From: a virus
DNA: 36,785 bases
IMG/VR virus record: IMGVR_UViG_3300025110_000048
Location: 1-36,785 of that record
Reading direction: 5' to 3' (one strand)
Shown here: one piece after another, positions 5,574 to 13,148 of the stretch
How the letters are laid out: the number at the start of each line of letters is the position of its first letter
Numbering within the stretch: position 1 is the stretch's first letter
Translations under genes and position numbers: made by a program
The notes under the pieces: model-generated
Database searches by the model: none
The model's input: only the letters and a program-made list of their open reading frames with translations
What the model was told of the DNA's origin: nothing

Positions 5574-6028
5574 TCAGATTTAGGCTCAACCCGAATTGAT
5601 AATTCTGGAGCGTTAATATTAATGTTCTCAACACTTTCCCCAACAACCTTCCCTAGAGAATCCAAAATCTGCGCCGCCGTTTGAAGCTGCCCTTTTCTTA
5701 ACGCCTTCTCATACAACCTAATTCTCATACTTTGTAATCTGGAAACCATATTTTCTCTATCTTTTTGCCAGTCTTCTTCGTTCCAGGTATTTACCGCCTT
5801 CCAATCATTCCACGCCGTTTTAACACAAACCCCCTCTTTAGACGCATGATCTAAAACTAATTGCCTTGTAGTTAGCCCCTCCAACTGCCTTTTATACAAT
5901 CTTTGTTGCCTCGCCTCAATAACATGAGTAGGAGATTTCCCAGGATTCTTCTTCCGAGGAACAACACCTTCACCCTGATTTACTGGAACGAGTGATCCCC
6001 CTAAATTGCCAAAAACTGCTTCAGTCAC
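5570..6028 (-). CDS. terS: Putative terminase small subunit
   Basis: 152 residues if GTG at 6028 is used. The frame extends to a TTG at 6067, but that adds a hydrophobic 13-residue stretch unlike a DNA-binding protein. A helical region, VIEARQQRLYKRQLEGLTTR and on through HASKEGVCVKTAWNDWKAV, resembles the helix-turn-helix of phage small terminases. It is followed by the helical segment EDWQKDRENMVSRLQSMRIR and the pattern QLQTAAQILDSLGKVVGES, typical of the oligomerisation/C-terminal part of TerS proteins. The role would be recognition of packaging-site DNA for the large subunit encoded divergently at 6129. Being on the strand opposite terL is unusual. A YTGGARCGT site (5606) is read as NAPELS. 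Confidence 0.6.
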   Translation of the reverse strand: MTEAVFGNLGGSLVPVNQGEGVVPRKKNPGKSPTHVIEARQQRLYKRQLEGLTTRQLVLDHASKEGVCVKTAWNDWKAVNTWNEEDWQKDRENMVSRLQSMRIRLYEKALRKGQLQTAAQILDSLGKVVGESVENININAPELSIRVEPKSE

Positions 6029-6128
6029 AGACGAAAAAGCTACTAATAAGATAATAATAACCCGCAAACTTAAAAATAGTCGATAAACACAGGGGGTATT
6101 GGTACAAAAAACAGGTAATCTGTATTAC

Positions 6129-7382
6129 ATGGCAGTAAAAACACAACCACTTTCTCTTCGTTGGGCACAAGGAGAGGTCTTCAATAGTGAAAAACGCTTT
6201 CGTGTTCTTGTAGCGGGGCGAAGATTCGGAAAATCATACCTCTCCTGTATTGAACTTTTAAAAGCAGCCATATCTAGACCAGGGGAAACATACTTTTATT
6301 GCGCCCCCACATATCGAATGGCAAAAGATATTGCCTGGAAAGAAATAAAAAAGCTCGTACCACAAGAATGGGTCAAGTCTAAGAACGAGACTGACTTGAA
6401 AATCGAACTCATCAACGATTCGATGATCGAACTAAAAGGAACTGAAAATGCAATGGCTCTCCGTGGTCGAAGCCTCGCAGGTGTAGTACTTGACGAGGCC
6501 GCTTTCATGGACTCCGAAGTATGGTTCCAAGTTATCCGTCCTGCCTTAGCCGACAAACAAGGATGGGCACTCTTCATAAGTACGCCTGATGGAACGGCTA
6601 GTTGGTTCTACGACTTATGGTGCTACGTCCCAGATGATCCAACAGGAGATTGGAATCGCTGGAGCTATACTACAATAGACGGGGGTAACGTCCCAAGAGA
6701 AGAGGTCGAAGCAGCACGGGCACAACTAGATAATCGAACATTCAAACAAGAATTTGAGGCCAGTTTCGAGAATCTCACGGGTCTCGTTGCAGTCTCGTTT
6801 TCCGATGACAATATCTCCGCAGACGCAAAAGATATCTCCATCGCCCCTCTACTTCTAGGTGTTGACTTTAACGTGGACCCAATGTCAGGGATCTGCGCCG
6901 TTAAAGACGGGGAAAACCTGTATGTGTTTGATGAAATCATGCTCACAGGTGGGGCAACCACATGGGACTTTGCGGAAGAAGTCACCCGAAGATATGGCGT
7001 GGATCGTAGAGTAATAGCATGTCCTGACCCCACGGGTGGAGCCAGAAAAACTGCTGGAATTGGTGCAACCGATCATAGTATTTTACGAAGAAGTGGTTTT
7101 AATGTGTCTTCACCTAAAGCTCCCTGGAAAATTCGAGATAAAATAACCGCCGTCAACACTGCTCTGTTCGATGCAACTGGAACTCGAAGAACCTTTATTC
7201 ATCCACGCTGCAAAGAACTAATAAAATCTCTCAGAACATTGACGTATGCACCAAACACGGGTCTACCTAATAAAAACCTTGGTGTTGATCATGCTTTTGA
7301 TGCTTTCGGTTATTTATGTTTACAACAGTTCAATTTGGCAAAACCTGAGACTTTAGGGCAGACTGGGTACAGAATTTACTAG
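6129..7382 (+). CDS. terL: Terminase large subunit (DNA-packaging ATPase/nuclease)
   Basis: 417 residues from the ATG at 6129; a TTG at 6099 would add 10. Walker A VAGRRFGKS (residues 28-36), Walker B VVLDE (Asp122, Glu123) and coupling motif ISTPDG (150-155) form the ATPase. The RNase H-like nuclease has GVDFNVD (Asp246), IACPDPTGG (Asp300) and LGVDHAFDA (Asp387, Asp391). It cuts concatemeric DNA and drives it through the portal. The length is typical of a complete TerL and all key residues are present. It opens the plus-strand structural block, with small genes directly downstream and the putative small subunit divergent upstream. Confidence 0.95.
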   Translation: MAVKTQPLSLRWAQGEVFNSEKRFRVLVAGRRFGKSYLSCIELLKAAISRPGETYFYCAPTYRMAKDIAWKEIKKLVPQEWVKSKNETDLKIELINDSMIELKGTENAMALRGRSLAGVVLDEAAFMDSEVWFQVIRPALADKQGWALFISTPDGTASWFYDLWCYVPDDPTGDWNRWSYTTIDGGNVPREEVEAARAQLDNRTFKQEFEASFENLTGLVAVSFSDDNISADAKDISIAPLLLGVDFNVDPMSGICAVKDGENLYVFDEIMLTGGATTWDFAEEVTRRYGVDRRVIACPDPTGGARKTAGIGATDHSILRRSGFNVSSPKAPWKIRDKITAVNTALFDATGTRRTFIHPRCKELIKSLRTLTYAPNTGLPNKNLGVDHAFDAFGYLCLQQFNLAKPETLGQTGYRIY

Positions 7383-7387
7383 GGAAG

Positions 7388-7492
7388 ATGAAAAAGTCTG
7401 CTGGAACAAAGAGATGTGAGGGATATTTAGCTAAAGTAAAGGGAAAAAAGAAGTCAACTAAGGCTTCTACTAAAAAATCCAAGAAAAAGTAA
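7388..7492 (+). CDS. Lysine-rich small protein (34 aa)
   Basis: MKKSAGTKRCEGYLAKVKGK followed by a run of Lys, Ser and Thr. It has an AGGGAAG Shine-Dalgarno just before the ATG and starts 5 nt after terL. The basic composition suggests nucleic-acid or capsid contact, but this is inference. It shares the STK(A)STKK-type tail with the next small protein. Confidence 0.5.
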   Translation: MKKSAGTKRCEGYLAKVKGKKKSTKASTKKSKKK

Positions 7493-7494
7493 CT

Positions 7495-7644
7495 ATGGAA
7501 CTGACTAAAGAACAACTAGACATTGTTGAAAAAATCAAAGGGAAGAGGATTGCGGGTTTATGGGATGGACGTTGCGAGCAATATATGGCAAACAAATCAA
7601 AACCTTCTACTAAAAAGGCTGAAAAAGTAGAGAGTACAAGTTAG
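7495..7644 (+). CDS. Small hypothetical protein (49 aa)
   Basis: MELTKEQLDIVEKIKGKRIA, then GLWDGRCEQYMANKSKPSTK. The ATG follows the previous stop by 2 nt. An N-terminal amphipathic helix leads into a Lys/Ser-rich tail. No family recognised. The tail-like hairpin at 7643 begins at its stop codon. Confidence 0.5.
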   Translation: MELTKEQLDIVEKIKGKRIAGLWDGRCEQYMANKSKPSTKKAEKVESTS

Positions 7645-7670
7645 ACTATCAGCAATAGTCTTTTATTATT
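7643..7670 (+). terminator. Hairpin with T-rich tail before the first tail-tube-like gene
   Basis: AGACTAT (7643-7649) / ATAGTCT (7655-7661), loop CAGCA, followed by TTTATTATT. A weak rho-independent terminator or RNA-processing hairpin. A similar TTAGACTAT word lies ahead of the chaperone gene near 14445. Confidence 0.5.
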
Positions 7671-7677
7671 CTAGATC

Positions 7678-8094
7678 ATGGCTTTCTATCGTGGCGAAGA
7701 AGGCTCCGTTAAGTTCAAAAATGGAACTGGAACCCTTGGTGCTGTTGCATCTACACGGAGTTGGAGTTTCTCTGTAACAAAGGATGTCCTAGAAACAACT
7801 GCACATGGAGCCTCTACTAGAGGGTATGTTGGTAGCTTTATTGATGGTAGCGGTTCTGTTGAATTGCTCTATACAGCAACTTCTGGTGATGAAACAGCAG
7901 AATTTTTAGCTGATGTTTTAACAGCGCAAGACCCTGCTGACGCACAGTTCGAGTTGTATCTATCAACTACAGGTTCTAAGAAACTTGCATTTAACGGTAT
8001 TGTCACAGGAGCAGAATTCTCAACTTCTGTTGGTGATTTACAAGCTGTCAACATCAGTTTCCAGATGAATGGAACATTAACTGCGTCTATATAA
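7678..8094 (+). CDS. Tail-tube-like protein, paralogue upstream of portal
   Basis: 138 residues, MAFYRGEEGSVKFKNGTGTL. The core SWSFSVTKDVLETTAHGAST, then SFIDGSGSVELLYTATSG, matches the tail-tube (major tail protein) pattern and is closely similar to the protein at 24087 (NWSFSSSQAVLETTSMGDTD, then YSGSARLFYYTTSGG). Such beta-sandwich proteins form the hexameric rings of long tails. Its place between terminase and portal is unexpected; the usual position, after the tail terminator, is taken by the gene at 13608. It could be a minor tube ring, a neck or capsid-decoration protein, or a duplicated tube protein. Confidence 0.7.
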   Translation: MAFYRGEEGSVKFKNGTGTLGAVASTRSWSFSVTKDVLETTAHGASTRGYVGSFIDGSGSVELLYTATSGDETAEFLADVLTAQDPADAQFELYLSTTGSKKLAFNGIVTGAEFSTSVGDLQAVNISFQMNGTLTASI

Positions 8095-8120
8095 GGAATA
8101 AACAATAACGGGGTAATTTC

Positions 8121-9563
8121 GTGACGTACTCTGTACCTGGCCCAATTCGTACCAACATTACAAGTTCTACCAGTGTAGGTGGTTCTGATAGTCCATTTAC
8201 TCGCACTCGTGCGGTGATGGACATGGTAAAGGGGTGGGAAATTATGAAGGCCGTTACGAATGGAACTGAATATTTAAGAGATAATTCGGAAGCTTTTCTT
8301 CCTCTTGAGCCACGGGAGGATTACACAGCTTATTTATCTAGAGTAAATCGAGCAGTATTTTCACCATATACGCAGCGATTAATTAGAGCAGCAACAGGTT
8401 TAATAATGAGAAAGCCTATTACTTTGGTAGGTGATTCATATTGGACTGATATTTTTGCTAAAGATGTTGATGGATGTGGATCAGATTTAGATGAGTATGC
8501 GAGAAGGGTGCTTATTTGTTCTTTGACCTATGGGCAGAGTCATGTTTTGGTTGATTATCCTGCACCAACAGGGGCATTAAGTCTGGCAGAAGAAAGAGCG
8601 CAAAATAGAAGGCCGTATTGGATAGAAATTGACCCAACGAACATTTATGGTTGGAGATTAGACCGAGAAGTAAATTATGGCAGCATTATTCAAGTAAGAA
8701 TTGCTGAAAAAGCTGTTGTACCTTCAGGAGAATTTGGAGAACAGGTATTTGATCAAGTCAGGGTGATCGAACCAGGGAAATTTAGTATTTATCGGAAGGT
8801 TTCACCTAAAAAAGACCTAATTAACCTGCAAGACACGACTTATGCAGGTAATTTTGACGGCCCAGAAAATGAAAAAGACTATGAATTAGTGGATTCTGGT
8901 GTGTTTTCGCTAGGTGAAGTGCCTTTAGTTAGTGTTTATTCAGGCAAAACAGATACTTTGACGAGCAAGCCACCTTTATTGGATATTGCTTACTTGAATT
9001 TGGCACATTTCCAGCGTCAAGCTGACTTAATTCATAGTCTGCATGTTGCTTCTCAGCCAATGTTGGTGTTAGAGGGATGGGATGATCAGACGAAAGATAT
9101 GAGTATTAGTGTTAACTATGCAATGGCGACTCAACCTGGAAATAAGGTGTATTATGTCGAGCCAGCAAGTAGCGCATTTGAGGCTCAAACTAATGAGATA
9201 CAAGAATTACAGCTTCAGATGGCAACTTTAGGAATTAGTACACTATCACAGCAAAAATTCGTAGCAGAATCAGCAGACGCTAGACGATTGGACCGTGTAG
9301 ATACAAATTCAATGCTTTCGATGGTTTCTCTTGAGTTAGAGCAAAAACTACAAAAAGTATTTAATTTATCGGCTAGTTACTTAGGAATTGAACCACCTGA
9401 AGTCAAAATTAGTCGTGATTTTGATATTGAGAGGTTAATTGGACAAGATATAACAGCTTTGACTTCCTTGTTTGATCAAAAGGTCATAGATAGAGAAGAA
9501 TTTAGAGATATTTTGGTACAAGGTGAAGTTCTCCCTAATGCAACCGAGACTGAAGTTAATTAA
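8121..9563 (+). CDS. Portal protein (DUF4055-like)
   Basis: 480 residues from a GTG at 8121. Features recalled from DUF4055 portals are YLRDNSEAFLPLEPREDYTA, YLSRVNRAVFSPYTQRLI, the segment RRPYWIEIDPTNIYGWRLDR, and a C-terminal helical region with AESADARRLDRVDTNSMLSM. It forms the dodecameric ring at the capsid vertex through which TerL pumps DNA. The order terL, portal, scaffold, capsid fits. The Shine-Dalgarno is weak (GGGG 7 nt upstream). Confidence 0.85.
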   Translation: MTYSVPGPIRTNITSSTSVGGSDSPFTRTRAVMDMVKGWEIMKAVTNGTEYLRDNSEAFLPLEPREDYTAYLSRVNRAVFSPYTQRLIRAATGLIMRKPITLVGDSYWTDIFAKDVDGCGSDLDEYARRVLICSLTYGQSHVLVDYPAPTGALSLAEERAQNRRPYWIEIDPTNIYGWRLDREVNYGSIIQVRIAEKAVVPSGEFGEQVFDQVRVIEPGKFSIYRKVSPKKDLINLQDTTYAGNFDGPENEKDYELVDSGVFSLGEVPLVSVYSGKTDTLTSKPPLLDIAYLNLAHFQRQADLIHSLHVASQPMLVLEGWDDQTKDMSISVNYAMATQPGNKVYYVEPASSAFEAQTNEIQELQLQMATLGISTLSQQKFVAESADARRLDRVDTNSMLSMVSLELEQKLQKVFNLSASYLGIEPPEVKISRDFDIERLIGQDITALTSLFDQKVIDREEFRDILVQGEVLPNATETEVN

Positions 9564-9598
9564 TACACTACAATAGTAGCGAAGAGCATTTATTTACT

Positions 9599-9724
9599 AT
9601 GCCAATCGAAAAAATGAGGTTTGAGGACTTAAATCCTCCTGCTTGTCCACCTAAGCCAGCAAAAAAGAAGGCTGTCGTCAAAGAAGAGACAGTTGAGACA
9701 CCAAAAACACCTGTAACTGAGTAA
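9599..9724 (+). CDS. Small Pro/Lys-rich protein (41 aa)
   Basis: MPIEKMRFEDLNPPACPPKP followed by AKKKAVVKEETVETPKTPVT. It sits between portal and scaffold with a stop 2 nt before the scaffold start. Likely unstructured. Its composition resembles the other short genes at 7388 and 7495. Function unknown. Confidence 0.5.
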   Translation: MPIEKMRFEDLNPPACPPKPAKKKAVVKEETVETPKTPVTE

Positions 9725-9726
9725 TT

Positions 9727-10431
9727 ATGATCGAAGAAAGAGTTATTCAGCAGGAGTCCGTGACTCCTGAAGAACAGCCCGTGGCTACACCTGAAACTCC
9801 TACACCACCTGCTGCACCTGAAGTTCCCACAGTTCCTTTAGCTGAATTTGAAGCTTTAAAGCAACAATTAGCGGAAAAGGAAAAAGCGTTCCAAAACGCT
9901 AAAAGTAAAATAGGGGAGTATTACGATGATCGTAAGAAAGCCTTAGAAGATCAGGGTATGTATAAGCCTCTTTGGGAGGATGCGAATAAAACAGCCCAGG
10001 AAAAAGATAAACGGATAACTGAGTTAGAAACTGAGTTAAAGACAGCAAAGGAGCAAAAGCAAATGGAGGCGACACGTACTACAGCGATGTCTGCTTTAAG
10101 TAATGCTGGAGCGATTAATGCAGGTCAAACATTATCACTTTTGCAAGATAAATTGCATAAAAGTAGTGATGGTAGAACTGTTATTTTAAGTGGTGGAGTT
10201 GAGCAGGACTTAGGTACTTACGTTAATAATTTGAAGAACCCTGGAAGTGGATGGGAACATCACTTTAAGGCGAGTAATGCTGCTGGTATGGGTGCAAAGC
10301 CTAGTCCAACATCTAATGTTGCTCCTGGGTCTGAAAACCCTTGGAAGACGGGCAATCTCACTCAACAAATGGTATTATCTAATCAAGACCCTGATTTAGC
10401 AGCCGTGCTGCAAAAAGAGGCATCTCAGTAA
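9727..10431 (+). CDS. Capsid scaffolding protein
   Basis: 234 residues. A Pro/Glu/Thr-rich disordered N-terminus (residues 1-40) leads into a long charged coiled coil (AEFEALKQQLAEKEKAFQNA, then TELETELKTAKEQKQME) and a C-terminal region with MVLSNQDPDLAAVLQKEASQ. This order and the position directly before the capsid gene are typical of phage scaffold proteins, which template procapsid assembly and then leave. No protease motif seen. A perfect hairpin (9751-9769) lies inside its 5' end. Confidence 0.75.
   Translation: MIEERVIQQESVTPEEQPVATPETPTPPAAPEVPTVPLAEFEALKQQLAEKEKAFQNAKSKIGEYYDDRKKALEDQGMYKPLWEDANKTAQEKDKRITELETELKTAKEQKQMEATRTTAMSALSNAGAINAGQTLSLLQDKLHKSSDGRTVILSGGVEQDLGTYVNNLKNPGSGWEHHFKASNAAGMGAKPSPTSNVAPGSENPWKTGNLTQQMVLSNQDPDLAAVLQKEASQ
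9751..9769 (+). other. CGT-loop hairpin inside scaffold 5' coding region
   Basis: CAGGAGTC-CGT-GACTCCTG is a perfect 8-bp stem with a CGT triloop, at codons 9-15 of the scaffold gene. The same AGTC-CGT-GAYT core recurs twice after the gene. Possibly a translational or RNA-processing element; inferred. Confidence 0.5.
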
Positions 10432-10439
10432 CATCTAAG

Positions 10440-10481
10440 AGTCCGTGATTTGATGATGTTATTTCTAAGTCCGTGACTTAG
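10440..10481 (+). other. Two further CGT-loop hairpins before the capsid gene
   Basis: AGTC-CGT-GATT (10440-10450; pairs only with a G-U wobble) and CTAAGTC-CGT-GACTTAG (10465-10481; perfect 7-bp stem). They lie in the 81-bp gap between scaffold and capsid and share loop and closing stem with the hairpin at 9751. No T run follows, so they are not standard terminators. Confidence 0.5.
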
Positions 10482-10512
10482 GCAAGTAAACCGTAATTCT
10501 TAGGAGAAAGAA

Positions 10513-11592
10513 ATGGCAGCCCCGTTTCAGAATTACTCTGGCGGTGTCCTTTTAGCAGACATCGTAAAGAGGAATAATTTAGCTCGCTATGTCCAAGAGG
10601 CAATTAAAGAGCGTAGCCAATTTGTTAAAAGTGGAGCTGTTGTAAGAAACAGTTTCTTAGATGCTAAAGAAGGCGGTACACGCATCCAAGTTCCTGAGTT
10701 CAATCCAGTAGCACCAACTGAAGAGGTGATGACTGGGGCGGCTAACTGGGGAACTTCAACTGCTGGTTACTTAACACCACAGAAGATCGGTACAGCAACA
10801 CAAATTGCTTCTATCGTTCACAGAGGTTTCGCATACGCTGTTGACGACATTGCAATCTTGGCTGCTGGCGAAGATCCAATGTTAGCTATTCGTAATCAGT
10901 TAGCTGATGCAATCAACAAGTTGAACAACGCTCGTTTGTTCTCACAACTTGCTGGTTTATTCGGTACTGCTCTTGCGGCTAATAAGCTTGATGCTGCAAA
11001 AGCTGGTACTGGTGCTACTGAAACAAACTTCTTAACAGCTTCTACTATTGCTCAAGCTCGTAACAAATTGGGCGAGCGTGGTGAAGAGCCAGATCTATTG
11101 GTTGTTCATCCAGCAGTTGCTTACTACCTATATCAGGTAGGAATGTTAACATTCTCTACCGCAGCACTTGCCGCTTCTGGCGCAGTGACTTGGGGTGGCG
11201 GTGGCGTTGGCATCGGTGCTAAAGAAGTTGGTCAATTCGCTGGCTGTAGAGTCATCGTTGACGAAGCTGTTAACACTGTTCAACCTGGTGCTACTGGTCA
11301 TCAGATGGAGTACTACTGCTATCTATTGAAAGCAGGAACCATCATGGAAGGTGTTCAGCAAGATCTAAGGATTGAAGCTGATCGCAACATCTTGTCTAAA
11401 CAGAATGTACTTTCTGTTGACTATCACACTGCGTATCACGTAATGGGTACTAAGTGGGTAGATGCTGGTGACAACCCAACAAACACTAACTTAGCTACTG
11501 CTAATAAGTGGGCAGCTACTTACGATCCTGATTTGATCCCTGCTGTTCAGATCACAGTTAACACACCTCTCGATGTAACTAATATCTCTTGA
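10513..11592 (+). CDS. Major capsid protein (HK97 fold)
   Basis: 359 residues, MAAPFQNYSGGVLLADIVKR, with the best Shine-Dalgarno in the region (AGGAG 10502-10506), fitting high expression. Consistent features are an N-terminal helical arm, a long spine-helix candidate (EDPMLAIRNQLADAINKLNN), the P-domain/A-domain stretch PDLLVVHPAVAYYLYQVG, and a late GCRVIVDEAV strand followed by QDLRIEADRNILSKQNVLSV. No cleavage of a delta domain is evident, in line with a separate scaffold gene. A terminator follows at 11618. Confidence 0.85.
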   Translation: MAAPFQNYSGGVLLADIVKRNNLARYVQEAIKERSQFVKSGAVVRNSFLDAKEGGTRIQVPEFNPVAPTEEVMTGAANWGTSTAGYLTPQKIGTATQIASIVHRGFAYAVDDIAILAAGEDPMLAIRNQLADAINKLNNARLFSQLAGLFGTALAANKLDAAKAGTGATETNFLTASTIAQARNKLGERGEEPDLLVVHPAVAYYLYQVGMLTFSTAALAASGAVTWGGGGVGIGAKEVGQFAGCRVIVDEAVNTVQPGATGHQMEYYCYLLKAGTIMEGVQQDLRIEADRNILSKQNVLSVDYHTAYHVMGTKWVDAGDNPTNTNLATANKWAATYDPDLIPAVQITVNTPLDVTNIS

Positions 11593-11617
11593 TTTAGTAT
11601 TGAGTTGGAAGTCGAAG

Positions 11618-11649
11618 AACCCTCATCATTTATTTGGTGGGGGTTTTTT
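11618..11649 (+). terminator. Rho-independent terminator after capsid gene
   Basis: AACCCTCATCA (11618-11628) pairs with TGGTGGGGGTT (11635-11645) using two T-G wobbles, loop TTTATT, then TTTT. It separates the highly expressed capsid gene from the connectors. Confidence 0.8.
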
Positions 11650-11686
11650 ATGACGCTAGAATGAAACTAATGTTTGAGAAGTAAAC

Positions 11687-12217
11687 GTGGCCGCTACTAT
11701 TCATGCCACTTTGAAAGGTGAAAGTTCTAATAGCTATGCAACTTTGGCAGATGCCAATAGTTATTTTGAAACTTCTCCTGATGATTCAACGTGGTCAAAC
11801 AAAACAGACGATCAAAAGAATCGTGCATTAATCTCTGCTTGTCGTTGGATCGATAGCTTGAATTTTTATGGTGATCGATGTGATCAAGGCCAAGCATTGA
11901 AATGGCCTAGAAATAACTTTGAAGTTGATGATGTTGAGCTTGCCTGTACCTTAATTCCTGCAAAAATTAAGTATGCACAGTATGAATTAGCGAGAGCGTT
12001 AGCTAATGATACGGATGCAATGACTGGGAATAGTGGCACAGAAGGCGTTGCAAAAGAAGTAGAACTTGGTGAACTAAAGGTTAAATACAACGAAGCTAGT
12101 CTTGCTACTGGCAACGTGAACAATGTTTTTGACGTTTATCCTTGGCTTCAGTCCTATCTTGGTGCTTATTGTCTTGGTGGAGCTGGCGGCTATCAAGTTC
12201 GGGTAACTAGAGGTTAA
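11687..12217 (+). CDS. Head-tail connector (DnaT-like / gp6-like adaptor)
   Basis: 176 residues from a GTG at 11687. NSYATLADANSYFETSPDDS, then the helical stretch NRALISACRWIDSLNFYGDR, GQALKWPRNN, and KIKYAQYELARALAND match the phage family annotated as putative DnaT-like ssDNA-binding protein. Its members are head-completion adaptors located just after the capsid gene. It would bind beneath the portal. The DnaT label is historical and I do not infer replication activity. Confidence 0.7.
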   Translation: MAATIHATLKGESSNSYATLADANSYFETSPDDSTWSNKTDDQKNRALISACRWIDSLNFYGDRCDQGQALKWPRNNFEVDDVELACTLIPAKIKYAQYELARALANDTDAMTGNSGTEGVAKEVELGELKVKYNEASLATGNVNNVFDVYPWLQSYLGAYCLGGAGGYQVRVTRG

Positions 12218-12219
12218 TC

Positions 12220-12597
12220 ATGGCAAAAATTGATGATGTATTTGGAAACGTACCAGCAAGTGTCCTTAGTACCTGGGGTCAAACATTAACTTTTGTTAAA
12301 AGCGTAAGTCCTAAAACATATAACCCAACAACAGGTGGTGTTACTGGGTCGGATACAAATGTAAGTGTTAAAGGAGTAATTTCAAATATCAGTTCTAGTG
12401 AAGATGAAGGGTTATATCAGACGACTGATTTGAAAGTTGTTATTGGAGCGAATGAATTAGGAGATTATTATCCGACTGAGGCAGATCGTCTTCAATATCC
12501 ACAGGCAGGAGCTACTAGGGAAGGAAAGATTATTAATATTCAAACAGCGAGAGGAGATAAGCCTATATTTCATACATTGATCGTGAGGCCACAGTAA
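12220..12597 (+). CDS. Head closure / stopper protein candidate
   Basis: 125 residues, MAKIDDVFGNVPASVLSTWG. Short beta-rich protein with VKGVISNISSSEDEGLYQTT and a C-terminal KPIFHTLIVRPQ strand, fitting the head-closure (SPP1 gp16-like) size, composition and place. The assignment rests mainly on gene order between the adaptor and the gp10-like protein. It starts 2 nt after the preceding gene and its last base overlaps the next start (TAATG). Confidence 0.55.
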   Translation: MAKIDDVFGNVPASVLSTWGQTLTFVKSVSPKTYNPTTGGVTGSDTNVSVKGVISNISSSEDEGLYQTTDLKVVIGANELGDYYPTEADRLQYPQAGATREGKIINIQTARGDKPIFHTLIVRPQ

Positions 12598-13148
12598 TGG
12601 CAAAAAGTTTAGATGTAAAAAACTTTAGAAAACAAATAACTAAAGAATTAGATAAAAAAATGCGTGTCAAACTTAACGCAATAACAAGATCAGCAGCAAA
12701 AGAAGTAATGAATGGATTGGCAGAGGCGGGGCCAGTTTGGTCTGGTGAATTTAGAGATAGTTGGAAAGCCACACTCCTTGGAAGTAATGCGATAGGTGCA
12801 ACAGGTGGTTATCCATATTCATTAAAAAATATCCCTAAAATTCCTTTAACAGTTAAACAATTAAAAAGAACATATCAAATACAAATTTTTAATACTGCTC
12901 CTCATGCTCTAATTGCGATGGATAAAGAACCAGGCAATTTTGTTTATCCTGGGTTTGAACCTCTTAAACCTATTCACGCAAGAGGAATTAGAAATGTTAC
13001 TGGTTTAAGAGGTGATATTGAAGCAGGAACAGGAAATAATCGTTCAACAGCACCTTTAGATTGGTATGAAAATTATAAAAAAGGAGGGCAATTTAAACGC
13101 AGAGTTAATAAAGGTGTCGCATTGGCTAGAATTTTAGGAAAAGGTTAA
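12597..13148 (+). CDS. HK97 gp10-like neck/tail completion protein
   Basis: 183 residues, basic. The helix RSAAKEVMNGLAEAGPVWSG followed by EFRDSW is the signature of gp10-like/tail completion proteins ([AV]-x-x-x-PVDTG-x-LR-x-S pattern). Later, FNTAPHALIAMDKEP resembles the conserved N-x-x-x-YA-x-x-[IV]-x-x-G block. It joins head and tail. It overlaps the stop of its upstream neighbour and the start of its downstream one by 1 nt. Confidence 0.7.
   Translation: MAKSLDVKNFRKQITKELDKKMRVKLNAITRSAAKEVMNGLAEAGPVWSGEFRDSWKATLLGSNAIGATGGYPYSLKNIPKIPLTVKQLKRTYQIQIFNTAPHALIAMDKEPGNFVYPGFEPLKPIHARGIRNVTGLRGDIEAGTGNNRSTAPLDWYENYKKGGQFKRRVNKGVALARILGKG

Larger units (their letters stand above)
8..5613 (+). 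repeat. Dispersed strand-polar word YTGGARCGT (14 copies in this span)
   Basis: TGGARCGT, always preceded by C or T, starts at 8, 285, 1381, 1504, 1669, 1877, 1991, 2131, 2846, 3120, 3296, 3833, 4776 and 5606. All copies are on the plus strand; I found none in the opposite orientation before 28 kb. Copies lie in plus-strand genes, in minus-strand genes and in one intergenic element. They are read in different codon phases (CTG-GAG-CGT Leu-Glu-Arg, GCT-GGA-ACG Ala-Gly-Thr, and reversed as GCT-CCA Ala-Pro or ACG-CTC-CAG Thr-Leu-Gln). The only other plus-strand copy in the window starts at 13201. Function unknown. Confidence 0.85.
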
